From contig NZ_CP147020.1 of assembly GCF_037126435.1 (NCBI RefSeq), forward strand, positions 186,001 through 250,000: 64,000 nt of DNA, in the 5' to 3' direction. Each line of letters opens with the position of its first letter. Positions within the stretch are counted from its first letter, which is position 1. The position numbers and the translations under genes were made by a program. This document shows, one piece after another, positions 24,451-33,192 of this stretch. The DNA comes from Bernardetia sp. ABR2-2B. Its GTDB lineage: Bacteria; Bacteroidota; Bacteroidia; Cytophagales; Bernardetiaceae. A model generated the notes under the pieces. The model had not been told where the DNA came from. It saw nothing but the letters and a program-made list of their open reading frames with translations, and ran no database searches.

Positions 24451-26304
24451 ATGATTGTAGATAATATAAAATTAGACAAAGATAATATAGAGTTTAATAA
24501 TGCTTTAGACCTTATCAAGCATACCGAAAAAACGATTTATCTGACAGGTAAGGCAGGAACAGGAAAAACTACTTTTTTGAAATACCTCAAAACGACTATT
24601 GATAAAAGAATGGTCATTGTTGCGCCTACAGGAGTGGCTGCCATCAATGCAGGTGGACAAACAATACATTCATTTTTTCAGATAGCTCCTAGTTTGTATG
24701 TTCCGAATGATAAACGACTTCGCAAAGCTGCCAATATGGGCGATGATGATAAAAGTACTATTTTCGAACATTTTGTGTATTCTAAAGAAAAGAGAAAAAT
24801 TATTACAAGCCTAGAAGTATTGGTTATTGATGAGGTTTCGATGGTGCGCTGTGATTTATTAGATGTGATAGATAGACTTTTACGTATTTTTCGCAAAAAA
24901 GAAACTGTTCCTTTTGGTGGCGTGCAGGTTCTTTTGATTGGAGATACTTTTCAGCTTCCTCCAGTTATGAAAGATGAAGAGAAAGAAATTTTGATGGAAC
25001 ATTATGAGAGTGAATTTTTCTTTAGCTCAAAAGTAATTCAGCAAATAGAACCCATTTATATCGAACTCAAAAAAATATACCGTCAGAAAGACCAACGTTT
25101 TATTAATCTTCTCAACAAAATAAGAAATAGTAATCTGACTTACGACCAATTGCAAGGTCTGAATACAAAATATGACCCTAAATTTGACTTTGAAAAACAT
25201 ACAAACTGTATTATGCTCTGTACGCATAATGAAAAAGTAAAAGAAGTAAATTCTGAAAAATTGACTCGTTTGACTACTTCTTTACAAACCTTTGAAGCAA
25301 AAATAGAAGGAGAATTTCCAGATAAAAATTTTCCTACCAATAGAAACCTTGAATTAAAACTCAATGCTCAAGTGATGTTTGTAAAGAATGATTCTGATAA
25401 AGAAAAAAAATATTATAACGGAAAAATTGGAAAAATAATCCGATTAGAAAGTGAAAAAATAATTGTAGAAGATGATTTTAAAAATGAAATTGAAGTAGAA
25501 CAGGAAGTTTGGAAAAATATAAAATATGTTTGGAACGACGAAAAAGGAAAAATAGAAGAGGAAGAACTAGGTTCATTTACGCAATATCCTATCAAATTAG
25601 CGTGGGCAATTACGGTTCATAAAAGTCAAGGACTTACCTTTGAAAAAATAATTGCAGATGTAGGAAATGCCTTTGCAGCAGGTCAGGTTTATGTTGCTCT
25701 TAGTCGTTGTACTTCTTTTGAAGGATTGATTTTGTCTTCTCCAATTCCTCACAGAGCTATCAAAACGGATAAAAGAGTGATGAAATTTGCTAAAACAGAA
25801 ACCTCAAAAGCAGCCATTTCACAGCAAATAAATGACGGAAAAGCAGATTTTTATTATAAAAAAACAAGACAAGCAGCCAAAAATAAAGATTTTGAAGGCG
25901 TTTATGATAATTTTATCAATGCACTTGAATTTCGTAATGATATAAAGACAGAAGATTTTAGAAAGCATTTTTTGTTTTGGGCAGAACAATGGAGTTTTCC
26001 TCAAGAAAGAAATACTAACCCAAAAGATAAAGAGACAGAAATTTCATTGCCAAATGCAGAAGGTAAAAAGCAAGAATTTTTAGAAAAAATAATTGATAAA
26101 AGTTTAACTTCTGAAAAAGTACAGGCTAATAAAGAAGTCAGAAAAACCAACGAAAAACCCTATAAACGTTGGACGATAAAGGAAGAACAAAAACTCAAAG
26201 ATTTATTTCATTTAGGACATACTATAAAAGAAATAACCAAAATAATAGGTAGAGATAAAGATGCAATTATTTCTAGGCTACATAAAATAGAATTGAGGAA
26301 ATGA
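24451..26304 (+). CDS. Pif1-like SF1B DNA helicase with C-terminal HTH/SANT-like module
   Basis: The Walker A motif GKAGTGKTT (residues 33-41), Walker B-like VLVIDEVSM, GDTFQLPPV and the C-terminal helicase segment ITVHKSQGLTFEKI with VALSRC identify a Pif1/RecD2-type helicase. Family knowledge: these are 5'-3' DNA helicases that unwind forks, G-quadruplexes or DNA-RNA hybrids. The last 46 or so residues (KRWTIKEEQKLKDLF, ending GRDKDAIISRLHKI) look like a SANT/Myb-type or HTH module that may bind DNA or a partner. It overlaps the next gene by 4 bp (ATGA), which indicates coupling. Confidence 0.9.
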   Translation: MIVDNIKLDKDNIEFNNALDLIKHTEKTIYLTGKAGTGKTTFLKYLKTTIDKRMVIVAPTGVAAINAGGQTIHSFFQIAPSLYVPNDKRLRKAANMGDDDKSTIFEHFVYSKEKRKIITSLEVLVIDEVSMVRCDLLDVIDRLLRIFRKKETVPFGGVQVLLIGDTFQLPPVMKDEEKEILMEHYESEFFFSSKVIQQIEPIYIELKKIYRQKDQRFINLLNKIRNSNLTYDQLQGLNTKYDPKFDFEKHTNCIMLCTHNEKVKEVNSEKLTRLTTSLQTFEAKIEGEFPDKNFPTNRNLELKLNAQVMFVKNDSDKEKKYYNGKIGKIIRLESEKIIVEDDFKNEIEVEQEVWKNIKYVWNDEKGKIEEEELGSFTQYPIKLAWAITVHKSQGLTFEKIIADVGNAFAAGQVYVALSRCTSFEGLILSSPIPHRAIKTDKRVMKFAKTETSKAAISQQINDGKADFYYKKTRQAAKNKDFEGVYDNFINALEFRNDIKTEDFRKHFLFWAEQWSFPQERNTNPKDKETEISLPNAEGKKQEFLEKIIDKSLTSEKVQANKEVRKTNEKPYKRWTIKEEQKLKDLFHLGHTIKEITKIIGRDKDAIISRLHKIELRK

Positions 26305-27035
26305 TTTACAAAAAGCTAATATATCTGTGTGTTCTGTTATTTTTAATCTCTTGTAATTCGGAGCAAAAAATAAATGAGAATGTAAATTCTAAAGTAGAAA
26401 TAGACTCTTCTTTTACAGAAATAGTTGCAGATAGTATCAATGCAGAGCAGAAGGAAAAAAATACAAAAAAATGGAATTTAAGGAAACCAACAGATACTAA
26501 GAATACCAAGGTTACAAGGATAATAAATATTATCTCTCAAAATGTAGATTATGCTCACGAAGGAGGAGGAAGAAAATCTGCAGATATAATGTCTTTAGTT
26601 TGGGATGTAGTTTATAACGATGATACTGTTAGTGATGAATTAAAATTTGAATTATTGCATATAATGTCATATTATAAGGAATCAGCTAGGAGACCATTTA
26701 GAGCTTATCTTTTTAGTGAAATTAGGGAACATAATCCAAAAGTATTAGCTAACATAGAATTTGCTATACCTTTTATACTGTGTCATTATTGTCAATCTAC
26801 AGAGGTAGTCAAAATTATAAAGAATACACCTACAAAATTAGAAAATGAAGATATTCCACCTTATTATATAGAACACAATAAAAAAATATGGGAAATAATT
26901 GAGCAAGTTGATACGAGTAAAGAAGAAGACAAAATACTCAACTCCTATAACAGAAATCATTTTATTATTGATTATTATTTGAAAAGAAAGTATCCACAAC
27001 TCCCCAAATCCATGGAGTATCCTCATCAAGATTAA
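26301..27035 (+). CDS. Hypothetical lipoprotein (244 aa)
   Basis: Lipobox LISC at about residues 15-18 marks a lipidated protein. The rest is helical and polar, and I recognise no family. The start codon overlaps the helicase stop by 4 bp, so translation is coupled although the two products belong in different compartments. Its stop is only 2 bp from the end of the convergent MFS gene. Confidence 0.6.
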   Translation: MIYKKLIYLCVLLFLISCNSEQKINENVNSKVEIDSSFTEIVADSINAEQKEKNTKKWNLRKPTDTKNTKVTRIINIISQNVDYAHEGGGRKSADIMSLVWDVVYNDDTVSDELKFELLHIMSYYKESARRPFRAYLFSEIREHNPKVLANIEFAIPFILCHYCQSTEVVKIIKNTPTKLENEDIPPYYIEHNKKIWEIIEQVDTSKEEDKILNSYNRNHFIIDYYLKRKYPQLPKSMEYPHQD

Positions 27036-27037
27036 AT

Positions 27038-28243
27038 TTATTCATCAGTTTCCCCCCTCAAAGCCACCAAACCCAAAACAGGGCCTAAAGCTAAAAACAC
27101 AAAAATATACTTTTCATTTATAAAACTAGGAAAGTCAGAAAGCAAATTTATAAACTGAATACTGACAATCGTAATAGCAAAACCGATGCAGTTTACAATC
27201 GTGAGTGCTGTTCCTTTTAGTTCTGAAATGGCACTTTGAGCTACCAAAGTAGAAAAAAGAGGAGAGTCTGCAATCACTACCAATCCCCAAAAAATAAGAA
27301 AAGCAATCAAGAGAAAATAAGAATCTGCATAAAAAACGAGAGGAGAAACAATACAACAAAGCGCAGAAAGTGATAGGGACAAAACAGCGATTTTCTTAGT
27401 TCCGAAACGCTCCGAAAGATAGCCACCAATTACACAAGCAAAGCTCCCTAATCCAATAATTAGAAAAGAAAAAAGTGAAATATTCAAATTTATTTCTGGG
27501 TGAAGTTTGGAATAAGTAGTCAAGATAATAGGAACAAATGCCCAAAAAGTATATAATTCCCACATGTGACCAAAATACCCAAAGGCTGCCGAACGAAAAT
27601 TAGCACTTTTGAAGACGTGAAAGAAAGCTGTAAGTTTTAATTTTTGTGCTGATTTTACTGAACGGTTTGGGACAAAAAAAATCATCAAAACTCCTCCAAA
27701 AACAGCAATCAATGAAGTTGCTTGTATAACCAAACGCCAAGAGAACAAATCTTTAAAACTCTCTATATTCTGAACGCTTCTCAAAAGATGTGGAAAAGCC
27801 GTTCCGATGACTAAAGCTCCTACCAAATAACCCAAAGATTTCCCCAAACCTTTCTGATAATAATCCGATGCTATTTTCATTCCGACTGGATAAATTCCTG
27901 CTAAGAAAAAGCCTGTTAGAAATCGAAAAAGTAAAAGGTTTACTAAATCATTTCCTTCAAAAATTGTAAAATAATTACATAAAGCTCCCAAAATTGCACA
28001 AACAAAAAATACTAGAGAAGGAGAAAACCTATCAGCAATCATCAAGAAAGCAAAAATCAGAGTTCCTGTAATAAAACCAAACTGGACAGCAGAAGTTAGC
28101 GAACTCAAGGCATCATTAGGAAGACTAAAATCAACTATTAAATCACTCATTACGGCATTTCCTGCAAACCACAGCGAAGTACAGCAAAATTGAGATAAAA
28201 CAATGATGGGTAAAACAGGAAAAATTGGCTGACGCTTTTTCAT
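27038..28243 (-). CDS. Major facilitator superfamily transporter
   Basis: About 400 residues with roughly twelve hydrophobic segments, an MFS-type loop-2 region and SERFGTKKIA at the corresponding loop in the second half. I start at the ATG at 28241-28243 (MKKRQPIFPVLP), because the 21 upstream codons in the same frame are not typical of MFS proteins. The substrate is unknown. A family-2 repeat element lies just upstream, between about 28291 and 28420, and could carry or alter its promoter. Confidence 0.85.
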   Translation of the reverse strand: MKKRQPIFPVLPIIVLSQFCCTSLWFAGNAVMSDLIVDFSLPNDALSSLTSAVQFGFITGTLIFAFLMIADRFSPSLVFFVCAILGALCNYFTIFEGNDLVNLLLFRFLTGFFLAGIYPVGMKIASDYYQKGLGKSLGYLVGALVIGTAFPHLLRSVQNIESFKDLFSWRLVIQATSLIAVFGGVLMIFFVPNRSVKSAQKLKLTAFFHVFKSANFRSAAFGYFGHMWELYTFWAFVPIILTTYSKLHPEINLNISLFSFLIIGLGSFACVIGGYLSERFGTKKIAVLSLSLSALCCIVSPLVFYADSYFLLIAFLIFWGLVVIADSPLFSTLVAQSAISELKGTALTIVNCIGFAITIVSIQFINLLSDFPSFINEKYIFVFLALGPVLGLVALRGETDE

Positions 28244-28290
28244 TTTTTTTATAATTAACTGAGTTACGCAAAAATGAAATTTATGTAGTA

Positions 28291-28420
28291 TAATAAAGGT
28301 TATCACGGTTTGTTACAGGTAGTTCAGACACCTTGTATGAACATAAAAAAATAGCCTTTATTTATCTTAGTCAGTCTGGAAGACTGACATACAAAAACAA
28401 CTGTGATAACGTTTAATAAA
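28291..28420. repeat. Inverted-repeat element family 2, copy 1
   Basis: The left end contains GTTATCACGGTTTGT (28299-28313) and the right end AACAACTGTGATAAC (28396-28410). The arms extend outward imperfectly with TAAA-rich words. The middle contains the palindrome GTCAGTCTGGAAGACTGAC. A related copy with diverged ends and the same middle theme lies at about 39062-39190. It is non-coding and placed between an MFS gene and a CPA1 antiporter gene. Confidence 0.6.
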
Positions 28421-28423
28421 ACG

Positions 28424-28466
28424 AAACCCACGATTTTAATCGTGGAAAAACAGTCGTAGAATAGTA
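28424..28466. repeat. AACCCAC...GTGG module
   Basis: AACCCACGATTTTAATCGTGG forms a small hairpin and is followed by AAAAACAGTCGTAGAATAGT. A comparable module with a longer loop lies at 10094-10170 (TTTTAATTGTGGGAAAAAGAG, then TCGCAAAACGAT when split). Such shared non-coding modules suggest another dispersed repeat. Confidence 0.5.
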
Positions 28467-28511
28467 AAAAAATAGCATGTTTTGCTTTCCATTTTAATCT
28501 ACCTGCCATTA

Positions 28512-29756
28512 TCAATCTTCCTTCACAACTTCTTTCTTTACCAATTTCTTGACTGTCAGACCTTGCACCAAAATAGAAAATACTACCACCACATACGTAA
28601 CAGTTACAAACAAATCTCTACCCATATCAGGCGTAAGGGAAAGCGCAAGAGCTACCGAAATTCCTCCACGAAGTCCTCCCCAAGTCAAAACCAAAATTGT
28701 ATTTGGAATAAAATCTCGTTTTAGTTTCATAAAAGAAATAGGCAGACCTACTGAAATAAGACGAGCCAAAAGAGAAACTACAATCGCAATAGCACCAACG
28801 ACAAGATATTTTCCATCAAAAGAAAGAATCAAAACTTCTAATCCTATCAAGACAAATAAAACGGCATTCAGCACTTCATCTATGAGTTCCCAAAATTTAT
28901 CTACATAATCTCTTGTTAAATCTGACATGGCAAACTCTCTTCCTTTTGCGCTCATCACAAGTCCAGCCACCACAACAGCCAAAGGTCCCGAAGTATGTAA
29001 ATAAGCAGCTAAAGCATATCCACCCATCACAATCGCCAGTGAAATCAAAACTTCTACTACATAATTATCAATAGAATACATTAGTTTGTAACAAACCCAA
29101 CCTAATGCCAAACCAAAAATAACTCCTCCAATTGCTTCAATAGCAAAGAGTTTTACAATATCTAAAGCTGTCGTATTTTCTACTCCTTGACTTGCCATCT
29201 GAAAAAGTGTAAGAAAAACAACTACTGCAACGCCATCATTAAAAAGCGATTCTCCTGCAATCTTTACCTCTAGGTTTTTAGGAACTTTTGCGCTTTTCAA
29301 AATTGATAAAACAGCAATAGGGTCTGTTGGTGAAATAAGCGAACCAAAAAGCAAACAATAAATATAATCCATACCAAGTCCGAGCCACCCCAAAATAAAA
29401 TACATAGCCGTTCCTATCATAAAAGTAGATGCTGTAACGCCAATCGTTGCAAAAAACATAATTGGGTAGCGTTCTTTAGCAAGTGTAGGGGTATCGACGT
29501 GAAGCGCACCAGCAAAAAGTAAGAAACTAAGCATTATCTCCATCAAAACCTTAGAAAAATCTACACTCTTAATCAGTTCTTGAGCTTGTTGAAAAAGAGC
29601 ATCATTAAACTGACCAATCGCAACAATAACTACTGACATAACAAGTGCAATAAGCATCAGACCGATTGTAGTAGGAAGTTTTAAATAACGATGATTGATA
29701 TATGCAAAAGCTGCTGAAAGCACGATAAGAATTGTAAAGGCGTGGAATAAATCCAT
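28512..29756 (-). CDS. CPA1-family Na+/H+ antiporter (NhaP-like)
   Basis: This 414-residue membrane protein has 11-13 predicted helices and two diagnostic motifs: SPTDPIAVLSIL, and GESLFNDGVAVVVF with the ND pair of electroneutral CPA1 exchangers. Family knowledge: it exchanges cytoplasmic Na+ or K+ for external protons in pH and salt homeostasis. It ends in a charged cytoplasmic tail (KKLVKKEVVKED). It is transcribed toward the family-2 repeat that lies before the MFS gene on the same strand; 268 bp separate the two. This fits a marine habitat. Confidence 0.9.
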   Translation of the reverse strand: MDLFHAFTILIVLSAAFAYINHRYLKLPTTIGLMLIALVMSVVIVAIGQFNDALFQQAQELIKSVDFSKVLMEIMLSFLLFAGALHVDTPTLAKERYPIMFFATIGVTASTFMIGTAMYFILGWLGLGMDYIYCLLFGSLISPTDPIAVLSILKSAKVPKNLEVKIAGESLFNDGVAVVVFLTLFQMASQGVENTTALDIVKLFAIEAIGGVIFGLALGWVCYKLMYSIDNYVVEVLISLAIVMGGYALAAYLHTSGPLAVVVAGLVMSAKGREFAMSDLTRDYVDKFWELIDEVLNAVLFVLIGLEVLILSFDGKYLVVGAIAIVVSLLARLISVGLPISFMKLKRDFIPNTILVLTWGGLRGGISVALALSLTPDMGRDLFVTVTYVVVVFSILVQGLTVKKLVKKEVVKED

Positions 29757-29948
29757 AAAAATAAATTTAGAAGTATGAAGTCAGAATTTGTAATTTGTAG
29801 GGAAAAGGCACACCTTTTCCTAATGTAGTATTTTCTTATTTAAAAAAAATAGAATTGACTTTGAACTAAATAGTTTTTGTGTTACTATTGTTTATAAAAT
29901 CGAAATTAGACAATCTAGCTTGATAAATCAATTCAATTCTAACAAAAA

Positions 29949-30818
29949 ATGAAAATTAATTATTCCATAAACAATCAAAGTTGTACAGCCGATTTATCAA
30001 AACCGTTGGATATTTCGATTCCACTAAAAGAAGGAAAACAAAATCCAAGTTGTTATTATGCTGAAGAACCGACTTTCGAAACGATTCGCTTTGGAGAAAG
30101 CTTTGTTGGAAGCGTAGCAGAAGAAGGAGCTTGTAATTATCAAAAAGTTATGATTACGCCACACGGAAATGGCACACATACAGAGTGTTACGGACATTTG
30201 AATAATCAAGAAGAGAATAAAGTTACTATCAATCAATCACTCAAAACGTTTTGGTTTGTTGCTCGTCTTATTAGTTTAGAGCCTACGCAACTCACAAAAG
30301 AAGACTTAGAAAATGAAAAATTCAGTAAATTAAAAGAAATTGCAGAAGTTGGTGATGAGGTAATTTTGAAAAAAAATCTTGACGAAAAATTGAATGAATT
30401 AGAAAAAGATAATAATTCTATTTCTTATGAAGCCTTAATTATTCGTACACTTCCAAATGAAGAAGACAAAAAAACAAGACAGTATTCAGGACAAAATCCA
30501 CCTTATTTAGAACCAAGTATAGGAGAGTTTTTAGCTCAAAAAAATATCAATCATTTGCTCTTAGATTTGCCTTCAGTAGATAGAGAATCAGATAAAGGAA
30601 AATTATCGGTTCATAAAGGTTTTTGGAGTATTCTTACAGATAAAAATCATAAAAAGAACTTTTCAGAAGTTCGTGCAACTGCCACTATTACTGAACTTAT
30701 TTTTGTAGATAATAAAATAAAAGACGGAATCTATTTATTAAATCTACAAATTCCATCTTTAGAAATTGATGCTGTTCCCTCCAAACCTGTTTTGTATGAA
30801 ATAAGTAAATCAACCTAA
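29949..30818 (+). CDS. Cyclase-family protein (kynurenine-formamidase-like)
   Basis: The 289-residue protein carries the metal-binding signature of the cyclase family, here HGNGTHTECYGHL instead of the usual HxGTHxDxPxH, plus LLLDLPSVDRESDKGKLSVH. Family knowledge: members hydrolyse N-formylkynurenine or arylformamides or act in polyketide cyclisation, with a Zn2+ or Mn2+ site. It converges with an ACMSD-like decarboxylase gene and their 3' ends overlap by 4 bp, which favours a tryptophan-catabolism setting. The substitution in the motif makes substrate assignment uncertain. Confidence 0.75.
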   Translation: MKINYSINNQSCTADLSKPLDISIPLKEGKQNPSCYYAEEPTFETIRFGESFVGSVAEEGACNYQKVMITPHGNGTHTECYGHLNNQEENKVTINQSLKTFWFVARLISLEPTQLTKEDLENEKFSKLKEIAEVGDEVILKKNLDEKLNELEKDNNSISYEALIIRTLPNEEDKKTRQYSGQNPPYLEPSIGEFLAQKNINHLLLDLPSVDRESDKGKLSVHKGFWSILTDKNHKKNFSEVRATATITELIFVDNKIKDGIYLLNLQIPSLEIDAVPSKPVLYEISKST

Positions 30819-31930
30819 ACTACATCCCAAGATTGCATAAAAGCAAAGTCAGATTTTTTAAGTCCTAGCCAGTCTAAAGCCGAACCACTCAATAATTGTT
30901 CTTTTTGCTTTTCATCATAATTCATTGAATGAATCAGTTTCCCTGGTTGAAGTTCGCCTAATGGAAAAGGATAATCTGTACCCAAACAAATTTTGTCTGC
31001 ACCCATTAGTTTTACTACATAATCCAACATTTCAGGACTATGAACTAAAGAATCTAAATAAAACTTACCTAAATAGTCTTTTGGTGCAATTGGATTATCA
31101 ACAGCACACAAATCTGGACGAACATCAAAACCGTGTTGAATACGTCCGATAGTTGCAGGAAATGAACCTCCACCGTGAGCAAAGGCAACTTTTAGATTAG
31201 GTAATTTTTCAAAAACACCTCCAAAAATCATAGAACAAATAGCCAAACTTGTTTCTGCTGGCATTCCAACAAGCCAAGGAAGCCAATATTTAGGCATTTT
31301 GCTTGTTCCCATCATATCCCAAGGGTGTACAAAAATAGCTGCACCAAGTTCTTCTGCTGCTTGAAAAATTGGAAAAAGCTCTGGAGCATCTAAGTTCCAA
31401 TCCATAATATGCGAACCAATTTCTACACCTGCCAACCCTAAATCTTTCACACACCTTTCTAGTTCTTTGATAGCCAAATCAGGAGACTGCATCGGCAAAG
31501 TACCCAAACCAACAAAACGGTCTGGATAATCTTTTACAATACCTGCAATATGTTCGTTGAGCATTTTAGACAAATCCCACGTATGTTCTGGTTTTGCCCA
31601 ATAACCAAACATAACAGGAACGGTGGAAAGCACCTGTACATCAACATGTTGCTGATTACATTCTTGCATTCTGCGTTCTGCCGACCAACAATTATCCTCC
31701 ACTTCACGAAAAAAACGGTCGTCCATCATCATACGAGCGCAACACGGTTTGTGATGCTCCAAATGAATAAAACCTCCATATCCATAACGTTCACGCAGGT
31801 TTGGTAAGCGTTCGGGCAGAATATGAGTATGAATATCTATTGTAAAGAGATTTGAAGAAGGCTTAAAAATTTCTTTTTTACTTTGCTTTTGTAATGTATT
31901 TGGAGTGTTTGGTGTCGTGTCTTGTGGCAT
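30815..31930 (-). CDS. Amidohydrolase family, ACMSD-like decarboxylase
   Basis: The 371-residue TIM-barrel protein shows metal-binding His34 and His36 (IDIHTHILPE), a later HPW, FAHGGGSFP and LGTDYPFPLGE, which match 2-amino-3-carboxymuconate-6-semialdehyde decarboxylase (ACMSD). Family knowledge: ACMSD diverts the kynurenine pathway away from quinolinate. The convergent partner is a cyclase-family gene that overlaps it by 4 bp. Other gamma-resorcylate or o-pyrocatechuate decarboxylases share the fold, so ACMSD is the best but not the only reading. No nbaC-like dioxygenase or kynureninase is in the window. Confidence 0.82.
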   Translation of the reverse strand: MPQDTTPNTPNTLQKQSKKEIFKPSSNLFTIDIHTHILPERLPNLRERYGYGGFIHLEHHKPCCARMMMDDRFFREVEDNCWSAERRMQECNQQHVDVQVLSTVPVMFGYWAKPEHTWDLSKMLNEHIAGIVKDYPDRFVGLGTLPMQSPDLAIKELERCVKDLGLAGVEIGSHIMDWNLDAPELFPIFQAAEELGAAIFVHPWDMMGTSKMPKYWLPWLVGMPAETSLAICSMIFGGVFEKLPNLKVAFAHGGGSFPATIGRIQHGFDVRPDLCAVDNPIAPKDYLGKFYLDSLVHSPEMLDYVVKLMGADKICLGTDYPFPLGELQPGKLIHSMNYDEKQKEQLLSGSALDWLGLKKSDFAFMQSWDVV

Positions 31931-32033
31931 TATTTTTTATGAAATCGTTATTATAGAATCTTAAAAGTAGGCTAAATTAAAGAATTAGAAAGTGTTTTCA
32001 AAGGAAATGTTTCGCTGTGTTGCATTCTTATTG

Positions 32034-32062
32034 GGTCAGTCTCGTAGAGCAGACTGTTTGTA
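32034..32062. repeat. TCTCGTAGAGCAGAC repeat, copy 1
   Basis: This 29-bp sequence, GGTCAGTCTCGTAGAGCAGA with CTGTTTGTA following, is nearly identical to 40680-40708 (one base differs). CAGTCT and AGACTG form a small stem inside it. Both copies are intergenic near gene 3' ends. Confidence 0.7.
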
Positions 32063-32085
32063 AATATCTAGCAGTATGAAAATAA

Positions 32086-33192
32086 TTAATAATCTAATAA
32101 ATCAAGATTATAGCGTTTGATTATTTTCTTCAAAAGTTCGCCATAGATAGGAGAAGTAGCATAACCAACACCACCATATTTTGTAGAACCAATTTTATCA
32201 GCCCAGTCTTCATAATCTTTTCCTTTTGTAAATAAAGGAGAATAACGTTTGCTTTCATTCAAAAAAATAGAATGCGCTCTAAATGATTCCCAAGGCGAAG
32301 TATAATCAGCAAAACTATCTTTTATAAGACATTTATAAAGTGTCTTGCCATCTTTTTTGATAATCTTCGAACTTACCACTTTGCTTTTATTGGCTTTATA
32401 TTCTGCTGCTGTGTAATATTCTGTTGTAGTGATAGCTTTTGTTTTTCCTCTCTTATCTTTTATTCCAAAATAATTATTATTCACAATTCGTTGTCCGTAG
32501 GCTGTTTCTAAGGCAGATTGCGCTAATTTTATAGAAGCAGGAACGTGGTATTTTGCTTGTTCCATAAGCGCAGTTTCAAATTTTTTGAGGTCTTTTGTTC
32601 CTGTAAAATACGCCATTACATGAGGCTCTACCTTGGTTTGATTAAAGACGATAGTAATAAAGGCATCACTCAACTTCTGATTTAGTTCAATCATTTTTTT
32701 ATCACTAAGTTGATCCAAACGAGATACTTGATTTGCTATAAGAGCTTCACTAATTAATGTATGCTTTGCTTTCAAAAAACTCTTGCGTTTGTCTTCTGTT
32801 TCTACCTTTGGAAGAGAGTTAGTCTTCGATAAATGTTTATAACCATATTCTACTACGTCATTATATTCTACCTCATCATTATCTGCTTCATTAGTATTTT
32901 CATCAGTAGTAGAATTTGCTGTCAGTCCTTCTCCTTCCAAATATTCTTTTGTAGCCGTATCCGTAAGCGTATTCGTTTTAGCAAGTTGTGTTTCTTCTTT
33001 TCCAGACATCAAAATAGAAACTTGCAAAATTGCTATGATACTGAATATTCCAATTAGCGCAAATATTAACCTGTTATTTAATTGAATTACGAGAGTAAGT
33101 ATATTATTTTCCTTCTTAAAAGGAACTCTTATTTGAATAGATTTGGAATAAACAGGACGGGTAGCCCATTTTTTAAAAGGAGTTGGTAACAT
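32086..33192 (-). CDS. Glucosaminidase-domain protein (Bax/FlgJ-like)
   Basis: A cytoplasmic N-terminal segment and one membrane helix (about 38-56) precede a low-complexity linker and a C-terminal glucosaminidase domain. The domain includes SIKLAQSALETAYGQRIVNNNYFGIK, split here as QSALETAYGQ and NNNYFGIK, with the catalytic-type glutamate of LETAYG and a later YAT-P-YGELLKKII stretch. Family knowledge: it cleaves the N-acetylglucosamine bond in peptidoglycan during growth or division. It is membrane-anchored, probably facing the periplasm. It is transcribed away from MITE copy 2, which lies upstream of its start. Confidence 0.85.
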   Translation of the reverse strand: MLPTPFKKWATRPVYSKSIQIRVPFKKENNILTLVIQLNNRLIFALIGIFSIIAILQVSILMSGKEETQLAKTNTLTDTATKEYLEGEGLTANSTTDENTNEADNDEVEYNDVVEYGYKHLSKTNSLPKVETEDKRKSFLKAKHTLISEALIANQVSRLDQLSDKKMIELNQKLSDAFITIVFNQTKVEPHVMAYFTGTKDLKKFETALMEQAKYHVPASIKLAQSALETAYGQRIVNNNYFGIKDKRGKTKAITTTEYYTAAEYKANKSKVVSSKIIKKDGKTLYKCLIKDSFADYTSPWESFRAHSIFLNESKRYSPLFTKGKDYEDWADKIGSTKYGGVGYATSPIYGELLKKIIKRYNLDLLDY

